Below, one piece after another: positions 25,990-34,242 of a stretch of DNA of 64,000 bases; position 1 is the stretch's first letter; the number at the start of each line of letters is the position of its first letter. The notes beneath the pieces are model-generated. The model did not search any database. It saw nothing but the letters and a program-made list of their open reading frames with translations, and was not told where the DNA came from. This DNA comes from Glycomyces fuscus (GTDB taxonomy: Bacteria; Actinomycetota; Actinomycetes; Streptosporangiales; Streptosporangiaceae). The position numbers and the translations under genes were made by a program. The stretch covers positions 534,432 through 598,431 of the forward strand of contig NYMS01000006.1 in the NCBI GenBank assembly GCA_002529455.1, read 5' to 3'.

Positions 25990-26292
25990 TACCGATCCGT
26001 CCAGGCGTTGGCCACATGCGGCCACCACAAAAAACGTCTGCCCAGGAAGGCGGTGGTGCACACGGACACGATCCGATCCCCTTCGGCCAGCGGGGAGTCG
26101 TCACCACTCGCGCCACCCCCGCCGAATCCCCGCCCCCCGAGCACTCCACCACCTCACACCCCGTGTTCAATGGCGACGAACGCGAGACCTCCCTCGCTTC
26201 GCCACACATTCGTTACGATGCGTCCGAGTGCCACCTTCGCAAGGCCGCTCAGCCGTCTCGCCCCAGTGCGCAGAACCGATGGAGCTTGCCCA

Positions 26293-27483
26293 GTGTCCAG
26301 AGCCCTACCTCGGTCGGCGACGACCGTCGCCCTGTTGGCGGACATCCCCAGCACGGGTCACGTGGGCGAGGCCGGGGCCCACCGGTTCACGATGCGCGGC
26401 GAGGGCGTCGGCGAACGCAGTGCCGCGTTCGTCGCCTTCGCCAGGGAGCAGACCGAGGCGGGCCGCAAGGTCGTGGCCCTCTACCCCACGTGGCAGTCCT
26501 CGGACGCCGAGCGCGCGGTCAACTTCGCCCGCGGCGCGATGCGCACCGACCACATCGCCGGGATCGGCGTCGACCTGTCGCCCCTGGCCCTGTCCCTGGT
26601 CGCCGACCAGCTCGCCTACCTCGCCCCCTACCTGCCCCCGGGGATGGTCGCCGCGCTGTGCGACGAACTGCCCCGGCACCTGCTGGCGGGTGCCTGGCTC
26701 AAGACCGTCTCCGGCCTGTCCACCATCCCGACCTCGATGCGCCAGCACATGGGCTCCTACGCCCCGTCCGTGTCCTTCCTCGCCTACTGCGCGCCCACCC
26801 AGCAGGTGGGACGCATGCGTGCGTCCGACGTCGCCCGCACACTGCCCTTCCGGCCGGTGCAGCCGGTCCAGCTGCTGTACTCCACCCCCGACCCGGGCAT
26901 CACCGGGGTCTTCGACGACCACCTCCCACAGGCCATCCAGCCCGTGGCCACCCGCACCCTGCCCGCCCAGCCGCTCGGCCCCGTCTACTGGGGAACCGCC
27001 AAGTACGTGGAGTTCGTGGCGCTGAGCGCCCATCCCCAGGCCCTGGCCTACGCCGCCGGTTCCATCCGCGCCTCCTCCTGCTCCTGGTGCGGCGAGCCCA
27101 TGTCGGCACGCACCTGCCCCTTCTGCTCCGCCACCGCCGCCCGGACCCCCGCGCAGCAACCCGTCCCCCGCTCCGGCCCCCGGCCGTCCGGCGGACAGGG
27201 TCCCCCGGCTGCTCCGGGCCCCTTCCGCGGAACGGCCGGGCCCGCCCCCGGCAGCGCCACCCGCCCGCCCGGCGGGCACGGTGCCCCGGACACCCCCGGC
27301 CCCGCGGGCCGAACCCCCGCCCCCTCCCCCGGCGACACCGCCGGCCCCGGCCGGCTCCCTCCCCCGGTGGACGGGGGGCACACGCCGGGTCCGCCACCCC
27401 CACCTCCCACCGACCGACCGGAGGGTCCGCCGTTCGCGGGCCGCGCCCCGCGGCCCGACGCTCCCCGGACCTACTCCCGCTAG
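26293..27483 (+). CDS. Zinc-ribbon protein at the head of the Tad operon, unknown function
   Basis: A 396-residue protein with no signal or membrane segment. Residues about 1-260 form a mixed domain with ERSAAFVAFAREQTEAGRKVVALYP, VGVDLSPLALSLVADQLAYL-type segments, and VYWGTAKYVEFVALSAHPQAL. A four-cysteine zinc ribbon follows (C263/C266, C275/C278), then a Pro/Gly-rich tail. The start is GTG at 26293 with GGAG upstream; the longer frame would begin in non-coding sequence. It is 69 bp before the CpaB-like gene on the same strand, so a regulatory or assembly role in piliation is possible. I do not recognise the family. Confidence 0.72.
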   Translation: MSRALPRSATTVALLADIPSTGHVGEAGAHRFTMRGEGVGERSAAFVAFAREQTEAGRKVVALYPTWQSSDAERAVNFARGAMRTDHIAGIGVDLSPLALSLVADQLAYLAPYLPPGMVAALCDELPRHLLAGAWLKTVSGLSTIPTSMRQHMGSYAPSVSFLAYCAPTQQVGRMRASDVARTLPFRPVQPVQLLYSTPDPGITGVFDDHLPQAIQPVATRTLPAQPLGPVYWGTAKYVEFVALSAHPQALAYAAGSIRASSCSWCGEPMSARTCPFCSATAARTPAQQPVPRSGPRPSGGQGPPAAPGPFRGTAGPAPGSATRPPGGHGAPDTPGPAGRTPAPSPGDTAGPGRLPPPVDGGHTPGPPPPPPTDRPEGPPFAGRAPRPDAPRTYSR

Positions 27484-27552
27484 GGACCGACACCGCGCCC
27501 CCGAAGTGAGCGGACGGCCCGCGACGACACTGGAAACGGAAAAGCAACCCCT

Positions 27553-28344
27553 ATGAACCCCCGTCAGCGACGCGGCGTCCTGCTCATGGTCGTTGCCGCT
27601 ATCGGCGCCGTCGCCGTGTTCGCCTCCGTGTTCACCTACCTCAACAGCCAGCAGGAGCGTCTCGGCGAGTTCGCGACCGTCCTGCGGCTGACCGAGGCCG
27701 TGGACGCCTACCAGCCCATCGGCGAGGAGTCCGTGGAGCGGGTCGAGGTGCCCAGCATGTACTTCGACCCGGAGGTCTTCCTCTCCGACCTGTCCCAGGT
27801 GGAGACCCCGGCCGACCAGCAGCTCGTCGCCGCCTCCCACCTGGAGGCCGGCGTCTACCTCCAGCACGGCATGGTGCAGCCCCAGCCCACCCTCACCACG
27901 GGGGAACGGGAGATCGCCATCATGGTCAACGCCGAGACCGGTGTGGCGGGCAAGGTGCGGCGCGGGTCCTTCGTGGACATCTACGGCACCTTCCCGGCAC
28001 GCGACCACGGCGAGGCGTGCGCGGTGCGGGTCATCACCGAGGTGGAGGTCCTCGACATCGGTGAGCTGCGCACCCAGGAGGAGGAGGGCGGCGGTGTGGC
28101 CGGGGTGGTCCCGGTGACCTTCCGCCTGGAGCCGCAGGCGGCGCTCCAGCTCGCCTACGCCGAGGACTTCTCCAGCGGGCTCAGGCTGGCCCTGGTGAGC
28201 GCCGACGGCGGCGGCGCCCCGGGTGAGGCCGAGTTCTGCAGCGGGGACTTCGACACCCTCGTCGACGGAGGAACGGCCGACGAGAGCACGACACCGGACG
28301 AGGGCGGGACGGCCGACGAGCGGCGCGTGCCGCATGGGGGGTAA
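27553..28344 (+). CDS. CpaB/RcpC-like Flp pilus assembly protein
   Basis: A 263-residue protein. One N-terminal membrane helix (about 8-28) is followed by an SAF-like segment (VDAYQPIGEESVERVEVPS, residues about 50-70) and a RcpC-type domain: REIAIMVNAETGVAGKVRRGSFVDIYG, then VITEVEVLDIG and an LEPQAALQLAYAE stretch. CpaB/RcpC proteins sit outside the membrane and help assemble the Tad pilus, possibly touching the wall. The C-terminus is Thr/Asp/Gly-rich. It leaves 3 bp before the TadZ start, so the two are coupled. Confidence 0.85.
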   Translation: MNPRQRRGVLLMVVAAIGAVAVFASVFTYLNSQQERLGEFATVLRLTEAVDAYQPIGEESVERVEVPSMYFDPEVFLSDLSQVETPADQQLVAASHLEAGVYLQHGMVQPQPTLTTGEREIAIMVNAETGVAGKVRRGSFVDIYGTFPARDHGEACAVRVITEVEVLDIGELRTQEEEGGGVAGVVPVTFRLEPQAALQLAYAEDFSSGLRLALVSADGGGAPGEAEFCSGDFDTLVDGGTADESTTPDEGGTADERRVPHGG

Positions 28345-28347
28345 GCG

Positions 28348-29763
28348 TTGAACTTCCGTGTCCTGGCGGGTATGCCGACCTCGGAGTCGGAGATGGTGCT
28401 CGCCGCGCGCTTCGAGGAGCTGGGCAGTGCCACCCTGGTGGCCTCCCGGGCCACCACGTCGGCGCTGATCGACGCCGCCGGGGAGTACCCGGAGATCGAC
28501 GTGGTCCTCATCCACCAGGATCTGGGCCCGGCTCCGGTCTTCGAGGCCGTACGCGACCTGTCCCACCGCCACCCGCAGGTGGCGATCCTGCTGGTCTCGC
28601 CCACGATGGACCCCGACACGTTCACCGGGGCCATGGAGGCCGGGGCGCGCGGGGTGATGCCCGACGACTGCGGGATCGCCGAGCTGGAGAGCCGGATCAC
28701 CAAGGCCGCCGAGTGGTCGCGGACGCTGCGCCGCCACCTGGAGTCGGCGTCGATGGACCTGCCCGCGTCGGGTGTGCGGGGCCGCGTCCTGGCGATCAGC
28801 GGTGCCAAGGGCGGCGTGGGCACCACCACGTGCGCGGTGCACCTGGCGATGGCCGCGGCCGCCGCCGAGCGGGTGGTGTGCCTGGTCGACCTGGACCTGC
28901 AGACCGGCGACCTGCCCGCGTTCCTCAACCTGCGGCACCGCCGCTCCATCAGCGACCTGGTGGACGCCGGGGACAACATCACCCCCGGGATGCTCGCCGA
29001 GACCCTGTACGTGGACCCTCGGGGGCCGCACGTGCTGCTCGCCCCCGAGCACGGGGAACGCGGCGAGGACGTCGGCGCCAGCGCCGCCCGGCGGGTGCTG
29101 AGCGCGCTCCGGTCCCGGTACGAGCTGGTGGTGGTGGACTGCGGGTCCACCATGAACGAGGCCACCGCGATGGCGGTCGAGCTGGCCGACAGCGCGGTCG
29201 TCACCGTCACCCCGGACGTGCCCGCGATGCGCGGCGCCCAGCGGCTGATGAGCATGTGGGAGCGGTTGCAGGTGCGCTCGCACACGGACGTGTACTCGCT
29301 GGTCACCCGGCACAGCCGCAAGAACGAGATCCAGCCGGACTTCCTCCAGCAGCTGCTGGGCACCCGGGTGCTGCGCACACCGGTCCCCGCCGCCTACCGC
29401 GCGCTGGAGCCCGGGGAGAACAACGGCGACCCGACCAAGGTGACCGACGAGGGGCTGCGCAGGGCCTTCTCGCGGCTGGCCGCGGAGCTGGACCTGCTGA
29501 ACCCGCCCGCGCAGCTCGGTGGCGGCGGGGGGTCGGCCACCCCTCCCGCGGGGCTGGGCGGCTTCGCCTCCCTCTCCGAGCGGCGCGGCGCCGGTCCGTC
29601 CACCCGCGACGTGTCCGGTTTCCTCAACGCGTCCGGGCCCAACCCGTCGCGCGCGGCGGTCAACGGACAGGCCTCCGTCCCGCCGCTGGGCCAGCCCTTC
29701 GGCCGGCGCCCCGGATCGGGGCCCCACGGGGGCGGAGGGGGCCGCGGTGGCTTCGGAAGCTGA
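28348..29763 (+). CDS. tadZ: TadZ/CpaE-like ParA-type ATPase
   Basis: A 471-residue protein. The N-terminal 125 residues are a receiver-like domain (IDVVLIHQDLGP, AILLVSPTMDPDTF, GARGVMPDD) of the kind found in TadZ. The ATPase domain has the deviant Walker motif GAKGGVGTTT (152-161), VDLDLQTGDLP, and VVVDCGSTM. TadZ localises the pilus machine at the membrane. The tail is Gly-rich. The start is TTG at 28348, placed 3 bases after the CpaB stop with a GGGGGG site; this matches the beginning of homology. It overlaps the TadE-like start by 17 bases. Confidence 0.9.
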   Translation: MNFRVLAGMPTSESEMVLAARFEELGSATLVASRATTSALIDAAGEYPEIDVVLIHQDLGPAPVFEAVRDLSHRHPQVAILLVSPTMDPDTFTGAMEAGARGVMPDDCGIAELESRITKAAEWSRTLRRHLESASMDLPASGVRGRVLAISGAKGGVGTTTCAVHLAMAAAAAERVVCLVDLDLQTGDLPAFLNLRHRRSISDLVDAGDNITPGMLAETLYVDPRGPHVLLAPEHGERGEDVGASAARRVLSALRSRYELVVVDCGSTMNEATAMAVELADSAVVTVTPDVPAMRGAQRLMSMWERLQVRSHTDVYSLVTRHSRKNEIQPDFLQQLLGTRVLRTPVPAAYRALEPGENNGDPTKVTDEGLRRAFSRLAAELDLLNPPAQLGGGGGSATPPAGLGGFASLSERRGAGPSTRDVSGFLNASGPNPSRAAVNGQASVPPLGQPFGRRPGSGPHGGGGGRGGFGS

Positions 29764-30295
29764 GCCCGGCCTCCGGCGCAGGTCGGACCGGGGCGGGGAC
29801 GCCGCGCGGGACGGCGGTCGCGCAGACCGTGCGCGCCGTCGGAGCCCGTGGGGCTTACGTGGCCCGCGGGGCCTGTGGGATCCGTGGAGTTCCCGGGGCC
29901 GGACGGGCACGCGGCGCGGTGACCGCGGCGGGGTCATCGTGGAGTTCGCCGCGGCGGTGCCGTTCATGATGCTGGCGCTGGCCCTGGTGTGGCAGGTGCT
30001 GCTGCTCGGCGTCACCTCCATGTACGCCTCGCACGGCGCCGCCGAGGCCGCCCGCCAGGCCGCCGTGACCCCCGACGACATGGCGCGCGTGGACGAGGAG
30101 GCCCGCAAGCGCGTACGGCCGCCGTGGAACGGCGAGGACGTGATGACCGTGGAGGTCGTGGAGCGCGACGGCGCGCGCTACGCCCGGGTGACCATGGCCA
30201 TGCCGCTCTTCCTGCCCGGTGCCTCGGGGCCCTGGGACGTCACCGGCGAGGCCAGGGTGGTCACCGAGGTCGAGCCCCGGGGGGTGACGCCGTGA
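29747..30295 (+). CDS. TadE-like pseudopilin
   Basis: A 182-residue protein. A basic N-terminus leads to a prepilin-type leader: RG then GVIVEFAAAVPFMML, with Gly before the cut and Glu at +5. One membrane helix follows, then a small extracellular domain ending TEVEPRGVTP. The start is GTG at 29747, which overlaps the TadZ gene and has GGAGG nearby. TadE proteins are processed by a prepilin peptidase and help assemble the Flp pilus. The GTGA overlap couples it to the next TadE-like gene. Confidence 0.82.
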   Translation: MASEAEPGLRRRSDRGGDAARDGGRADRARRRSPWGLRGPRGLWDPWSSRGRTGTRRGDRGGVIVEFAAAVPFMMLALALVWQVLLLGVTSMYASHGAAEAARQAAVTPDDMARVDEEARKRVRPPWNGEDVMTVEVVERDGARYARVTMAMPLFLPGASGPWDVTGEARVVTEVEPRGVTP

Positions 30296-30738
30296 GCACG
30301 CGGTCGGACGGGCGGACCGCTCCGGACCGCACCCGCCGAAGCACCGGAGACCGGGGAGCACGGCGCCTTCTGGCCGCGAACCGACCGCGCCGTGACGGCG
30401 ACCGGGGCGGCCCGCTGCTGGAGTTCGCCGCGATCTTCCCGATCCTGCTCCTGGTCGCGGTCGTCGCGATCGAGGCCTTCCTGGCCTTCGTCGCGGTCGA
30501 GCGGCTGGAGTCCGCGGCCCGCGCCGGGGCGCGGGTGGCCGGGGCCGAGCAGCTGGAGGGAGCGGAGGCCGCCGCCCGCGCGGCGCTGCCGCCGTGGCTG
30601 GACGACGCGACGGTCACCAGCGGCGTCAACGACCAGGAGGGCTTCTACGTGGAGGTCTCGCATCCGCTGCCGATCGTGTTCTCCGCGGCGGGCTTCGACC
30701 TGACGCTGACCCGGCGGGTGGACATGCCCGATGTGTGA
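30292..30738 (+). CDS. Second TadE/TadF-like pseudopilin
   Basis: A 148-residue protein beginning at a GTG inside the GTGA overlap with the previous stop. The leader is RG followed by GPLLEFAAIFPILLL, Glu at +5, then one helix and an extracellular domain rich in A/R with VEVSHPLPIVF. It is a paralogue-like partner of the preceding protein, as in many Tad operons. A 135-bp gap separates it from tadA. Confidence 0.82.
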   Translation: MSTRSDGRTAPDRTRRSTGDRGARRLLAANRPRRDGDRGGPLLEFAAIFPILLLVAVVAIEAFLAFVAVERLESAARAGARVAGAEQLEGAEAAARAALPPWLDDATVTSGVNDQEGFYVEVSHPLPIVFSAAGFDLTLTRRVDMPDV

Positions 30739-30873
30739 GGCCGGGGCGGTGGGCGGTGCGCGCCGGGGCCGGGTCCCGGCGCCCGAGGAGAACACAGCGG
30801 AAGTCGTGGCGGGGCGCCGCGCGGCGGGGCGTGTGCCCGCCGCGCCCGCCCCCGGGGGAAGGAGAGCGGGGCC

Positions 30874-32199
30874 ATGGGTCTGAAGGACCGCCTGGAGGAG
30901 GACCGCACCGTCGAGGGGCGCTCCGAGCGCAGCAGCGTCACGCACTGGCGCAGACGCCTGCTGGAGGAGATCAACCTGGAGGACCTCACCCGGCTGACCC
31001 TGGCCCAGCGCCGGGTCCGCCTGGAGAAGGTCGTGGGGCACATCCTGACCCGCGAGGGCCCGGTGCTCTCCGACCGGGAGCGCTCGGCGCTCATCCGCCG
31101 GGTCGTGGACGAGGCCCTGGGCCTGGGCGTGCTGGAGCCGCTGCTGGCCGACGAGACCGTCACCGAGATCATGGTGAACGGCCCCGACAACGTGTTCATC
31201 GAACGCGGCGGACGGATGCAGCGGGTGGACGCCACCTTCAACGGCGAGGAGCAGCTCTACCAGACCATCGACCGCATCGTGTCGCTGGTCAACCGCCGGG
31301 TGGACGAGTCCTCGCCGATGGTGGACGCGCGGCTGCCCACCGGCGAGCGCGTCAACGTGATCATCCCGCCGCTGTCGCTGTCGGGCCCGGTGCTGACCAT
31401 CCGGCGCTTCCCCAAGCCCTACCCCATCGACGAGCTGGTGCGGATGGGCAGCCTGGACTCGCCGACCGGCATCCTGCTGGCGGCGATGGTGCGGGCCCGC
31501 TTCAACATCGTGGTGTCCGGCGGTACCGGCACCGGGAAGACGACCTTCCTCAACGCGATGTCGGCGTTCGTGCCCTCCGACGAGCGCATCGTCACCATCG
31601 AGGACTCGGCCGAACTCCAGCTGATGCAGGACCACGTGGTGCGCCTGGAGTCCAGGCCGCCCAACATCGAGGGCCGGGGTGAGATCGCCATCCGCGACCT
31701 GGTGCGCAACGCGCTGCGGATGCGCCCGGACCGCATCATCGTCGGCGAGGTGCGCGGCCCGGAGACCATCGACATGCTCCAGGCCATGAACACCGGCCAC
31801 GACGGCTCGCTGGTGACCGTGCACGCCAACTCGGCGGACGACGCCATCCACCGGTTGCAGACCCTGGCCACCCTGAGCGACGTCAACGTGCCCTACGAGG
31901 CGATCCGCGACCAGATCAACAACGCGGTGGACGCCATCGTGCACCTGGGCCGGTGGCCGGACGGGTCGCGGCGGGTCAACGAGATCGCCGTGGTCTCCTC
32001 CCGTCGGCGCGAGGAGTTCCGGCTGGACCCGGTGATGCAGTTCTCCGCGCTGCCCATGGGCCCCAACCGGGCCGTGGAGGGCGAGTTCCGGCACTTCCCG
32101 CTGCCCCGGCACATCGCCGGGCGGATCTACCACGTGGGCGAGGCCATCCCGGCGGCCTTCGGGGTGGTCTCCGACGAGCGCCCCCGGAACGGCTGGTGA
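30874..32199 (+). CDS. tadA: TadA/CpaF-type pilus assembly ATPase
   Basis: A 441-residue type II/IV secretion ATPase. The N-terminal domain has RVVDEALGLGVLEPLLAD and VTEIMVNGPD; the Walker A is GGTGTGKTT (216-224), followed by IVTIEDSAELQL, a His-box with MNTGHDGSLVTVHAN, and the arginine region RPPNIEGRGEI. It powers assembly, and perhaps retraction, of the Flp pilus from the cytoplasmic face. Spacing to tadB is 52 bp. It has the length and motifs of an active enzyme. Confidence 0.95.
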   Translation: MGLKDRLEEDRTVEGRSERSSVTHWRRRLLEEINLEDLTRLTLAQRRVRLEKVVGHILTREGPVLSDRERSALIRRVVDEALGLGVLEPLLADETVTEIMVNGPDNVFIERGGRMQRVDATFNGEEQLYQTIDRIVSLVNRRVDESSPMVDARLPTGERVNVIIPPLSLSGPVLTIRRFPKPYPIDELVRMGSLDSPTGILLAAMVRARFNIVVSGGTGTGKTTFLNAMSAFVPSDERIVTIEDSAELQLMQDHVVRLESRPPNIEGRGEIAIRDLVRNALRMRPDRIIVGEVRGPETIDMLQAMNTGHDGSLVTVHANSADDAIHRLQTLATLSDVNVPYEAIRDQINNAVDAIVHLGRWPDGSRRVNEIAVVSSRRREEFRLDPVMQFSALPMGPNRAVEGEFRHFPLPRHIAGRIYHVGEAIPAAFGVVSDERPRNGW

Positions 32200-32251
32200 G
32201 GCCCTCCCCCGCGCCCCGGCGGGCGCGTCCCCCGATCGGAATGGAGCTCCG

Positions 32252-33184
32252 GTGACCTGGCAGTTCGTGGCGATCCTCGGCGGCCTGGCCGTGGTACTGG
32301 CCCTGGCGCTGTGGGCGCTGTGGGAGTTCGTGGCCAGCGCGCAGCACCGGCGGCTGATCGCCGCCCGCAGCGCCCTGGACCAGGCCGAGTACGAGGCGTC
32401 CACACCCATGGCGCGGTTGGACGCGGCCATCTACCGCACCCAGTGGGGCGGGCGGCTGTACCGCAGGATCGCGCGGTCCGGCGCGGAGGTGCGCCTGTCC
32501 ACGTTCGTGCTCGCGCTGCTGGGCGGCTCGCTGCTGGCGGTGGTCGTGGTCTGGCAGGTGCTGGCACCCTTCTTCGGCCTGCTGGCGGCGGCCGGGGTGG
32601 CGTTCCTGTTCTTCTCCTACCTCAACCGGGCCGAGGCCAAGCGGCGCGAGGAGTTCACCTCGCAGCTGCCGGACCTGGCCCGGGTGCTGGGCAACGCGAC
32701 CTCGGCGGGCCTGGCCCTGCCCACGGCCGTGGCACTGGCCGCCGAGGAGCTGGACGGGCCCGCGGGCGAGGAGCTGGGCCGCATGGCCGAGTCCATGAAG
32801 CTGGGGGCCGGCTTCGAGGAGGCCGTGGCGGAGCTGCGCGAGCGCATGCCCTCCCGTGAGCTGGGGGTTCTGCTGTCCACGCTGGTGGTGGCCTCGCGCT
32901 CGGGCGGCTCCCTGGTCACGGCGCTGCGCAACATCTCCACCACCCTGGAGAACCGCAAGGAGACCCGGCGCGAGGTGCAGACCATCCTCAGCGAGACCAC
33001 GAGCACCGTGTGGGCGCTGGGTTTCATGTCGGTGGGCGCCCTGTTCATGATCAACGCCATCGAGCCGGGCATCATGCGCGTCATGACCACGTCCGTGGCG
33101 GGGGTGACGGTGCTGCTGGTGGTGGCGGCGCTGTTCGCCGTCGGCTTCGTGCTGGTGTCCCGCATCACCAAGTTCGACCTGTGA
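32252..33184 (+). CDS. tadB: TadB-like inner platform protein
   Basis: A 310-residue membrane protein with the type II secretion F fold: two N-terminal helices, a cytoplasmic helical region (QLPDLARVLGNATSAGLALPTAVALAAEEL, then GRMAESMKLGAGFEEAVAELRERMP), and two C-terminal helices. The start is GTG at 32252 with GGAG five bases upstream. TadB with TadC forms the platform that the ATPase drives. Confidence 0.93.
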   Translation: MTWQFVAILGGLAVVLALALWALWEFVASAQHRRLIAARSALDQAEYEASTPMARLDAAIYRTQWGGRLYRRIARSGAEVRLSTFVLALLGGSLLAVVVVWQVLAPFFGLLAAAGVAFLFFSYLNRAEAKRREEFTSQLPDLARVLGNATSAGLALPTAVALAAEELDGPAGEELGRMAESMKLGAGFEEAVAELRERMPSRELGVLLSTLVVASRSGGSLVTALRNISTTLENRKETRREVQTILSETTSTVWALGFMSVGALFMINAIEPGIMRVMTTSVAGVTVLLVVAALFAVGFVLVSRITKFDL

Positions 33185-33197
33185 GGACCGCTCCCCG

Positions 33198-34112
33198 ATG
33201 AACGCCCCCCTCTCCCTGCTGGTGCCGCTCGCCGCCGCGCTGCTCAGCGCGCTGCTCGTGCTGGTCGCGTGCTACGGCCTGTACCTGATGATGTCGCAGA
33301 CGCGGGTGCGGGTGGAGGACCCGGCCGCCCGTCCGGCGCGGACCCGGTCCGACGACACGTTCGTGCTGCACCGGATCACCGAGGCGATCGGGCGGCCGTT
33401 CGCCCGCTCGCTGCACGCGTCGCTGAGTCAGCGCCGCCTGGTCTCCGTCACCGAGCGCATCGAGGCCGCGGGACGGCCCGAGGGGCTGACCCTGGAGCGC
33501 TACCTGCGGCGCAAGATCGGCGAGGTGGCGCTGTACGGCACCGTGGGCCTGCTGATGTTCGCCGCGGGGAACCCGCTGATCGGGTTGGTGGTGCTGGCGT
33601 TCATGGGGCTGACCGACCTGAGCCTGTACGTGCAGGGCCAGGAGCGCGCCGACAAGGTGCAGTCGCAGCTGCCGGACTTCCTGGACGTGCTGGCGGTGAC
33701 GGTGAGCGCCGGGATGTCCTTCCGGGCGGCGGTGGCACGGGTGGCGGAGTCCATGCCGGGCGTGCTCGCCGACGAGTTCGCGCTGGCGCTCCAGCAGATG
33801 GAGCTGGGCACCTCGCGGCGGGAGGCGTTCGAGATGCTGCGCCGGCGCAACCGCAACGAGTCGCTGAGCAAGTTCGTGACCGCGATCCAGCAGGCGGAGG
33901 AGCTGGGTGCCCCGCTCAGCGACACCCTGGTGGCCATCAGCCAGGACATGCGGCGCGCCGACGCCCAGTACATGCGCCGCAAGGCCCAGCGGATGAACCC
34001 CCGGGTGACGATGGTGACCGCGGTGACGCTGCTGCCGGGCCTGCTCATCCTCATCGTGGGGTCGATGTTCCTGGGCACCGAGGTCAACCTCGGCCTCATC
34101 CTGGGCGGTTGA
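33198..34112 (+). CDS. tadC: TadC-like platform protein
   Basis: A 304-residue membrane protein of the same fold as TadB: N-terminal helix, QLPDFLDVLAVTVSAGMSFRAAVARVAESMPG, MELGTSRREAFEMLRRRN, and QQAEELGAPLSDTLVAISQ, then two C-terminal helices with VTLLPGLLILIVG. It follows tadB by 13 bp and is the last gene before a strong hairpin, so it closes the operon. Prepilin peptidase and the pilin itself are not in this operon. Confidence 0.93.
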   Translation: MNAPLSLLVPLAAALLSALLVLVACYGLYLMMSQTRVRVEDPAARPARTRSDDTFVLHRITEAIGRPFARSLHASLSQRRLVSVTERIEAAGRPEGLTLERYLRRKIGEVALYGTVGLLMFAAGNPLIGLVVLAFMGLTDLSLYVQGQERADKVQSQLPDFLDVLAVTVSAGMSFRAAVARVAESMPGVLADEFALALQQMELGTSRREAFEMLRRRNRNESLSKFVTAIQQAEELGAPLSDTLVAISQDMRRADAQYMRRKAQRMNPRVTMVTAVTLLPGLLILIVGSMFLGTEVNLGLILGG

Positions 34113-34119
34113 CGCGGGC

Positions 34120-34150
34120 GGCCCCTTCCCCGGGGGACGGGGAAGGGGCC
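34120..34150 (+). terminator. Terminator of the Tad operon
   Basis: A perfect 12-bp stem (34120-34131 with 34139-34150) and a 7-base loop begin eight bases after the tadC stop. Confidence 0.85.
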
Positions 34151-34242
34151 TGGCGGGGGATGGGGGGAGAGGGTTCGTTCCCCGTTCTCCGGTCGGCCGC
34201 GCCGCAGGGAGGACCGTGGTCCGGGCGCGGTCGTCCGCGGGG

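Larger units (their letters stand above)
25686..26292. other. 607-bp divergent region upstream of the Tad operon
   Basis: No protein-like frame is seen. The region holds a TTGTCCACAGG word (25842-25852), the inverted repeat TACGACC/GGTCGTA (25969-25989), and a TTACGAT element (26214-26220) that could be the -10 of the next gene. A GCGGG/CCCGC stem near 25760-25785 looks slightly like a tRNA T-arm, but no tRNA is present. Confidence 0.5.

Noticed and set aside
26305..30108. 1267-codon open frame on the minus strand across the Tad genes
   Set aside because: It is antisense to CpaB, TadZ and TadE genes with clear family motifs; no protein-like sequence in the reverse frame.
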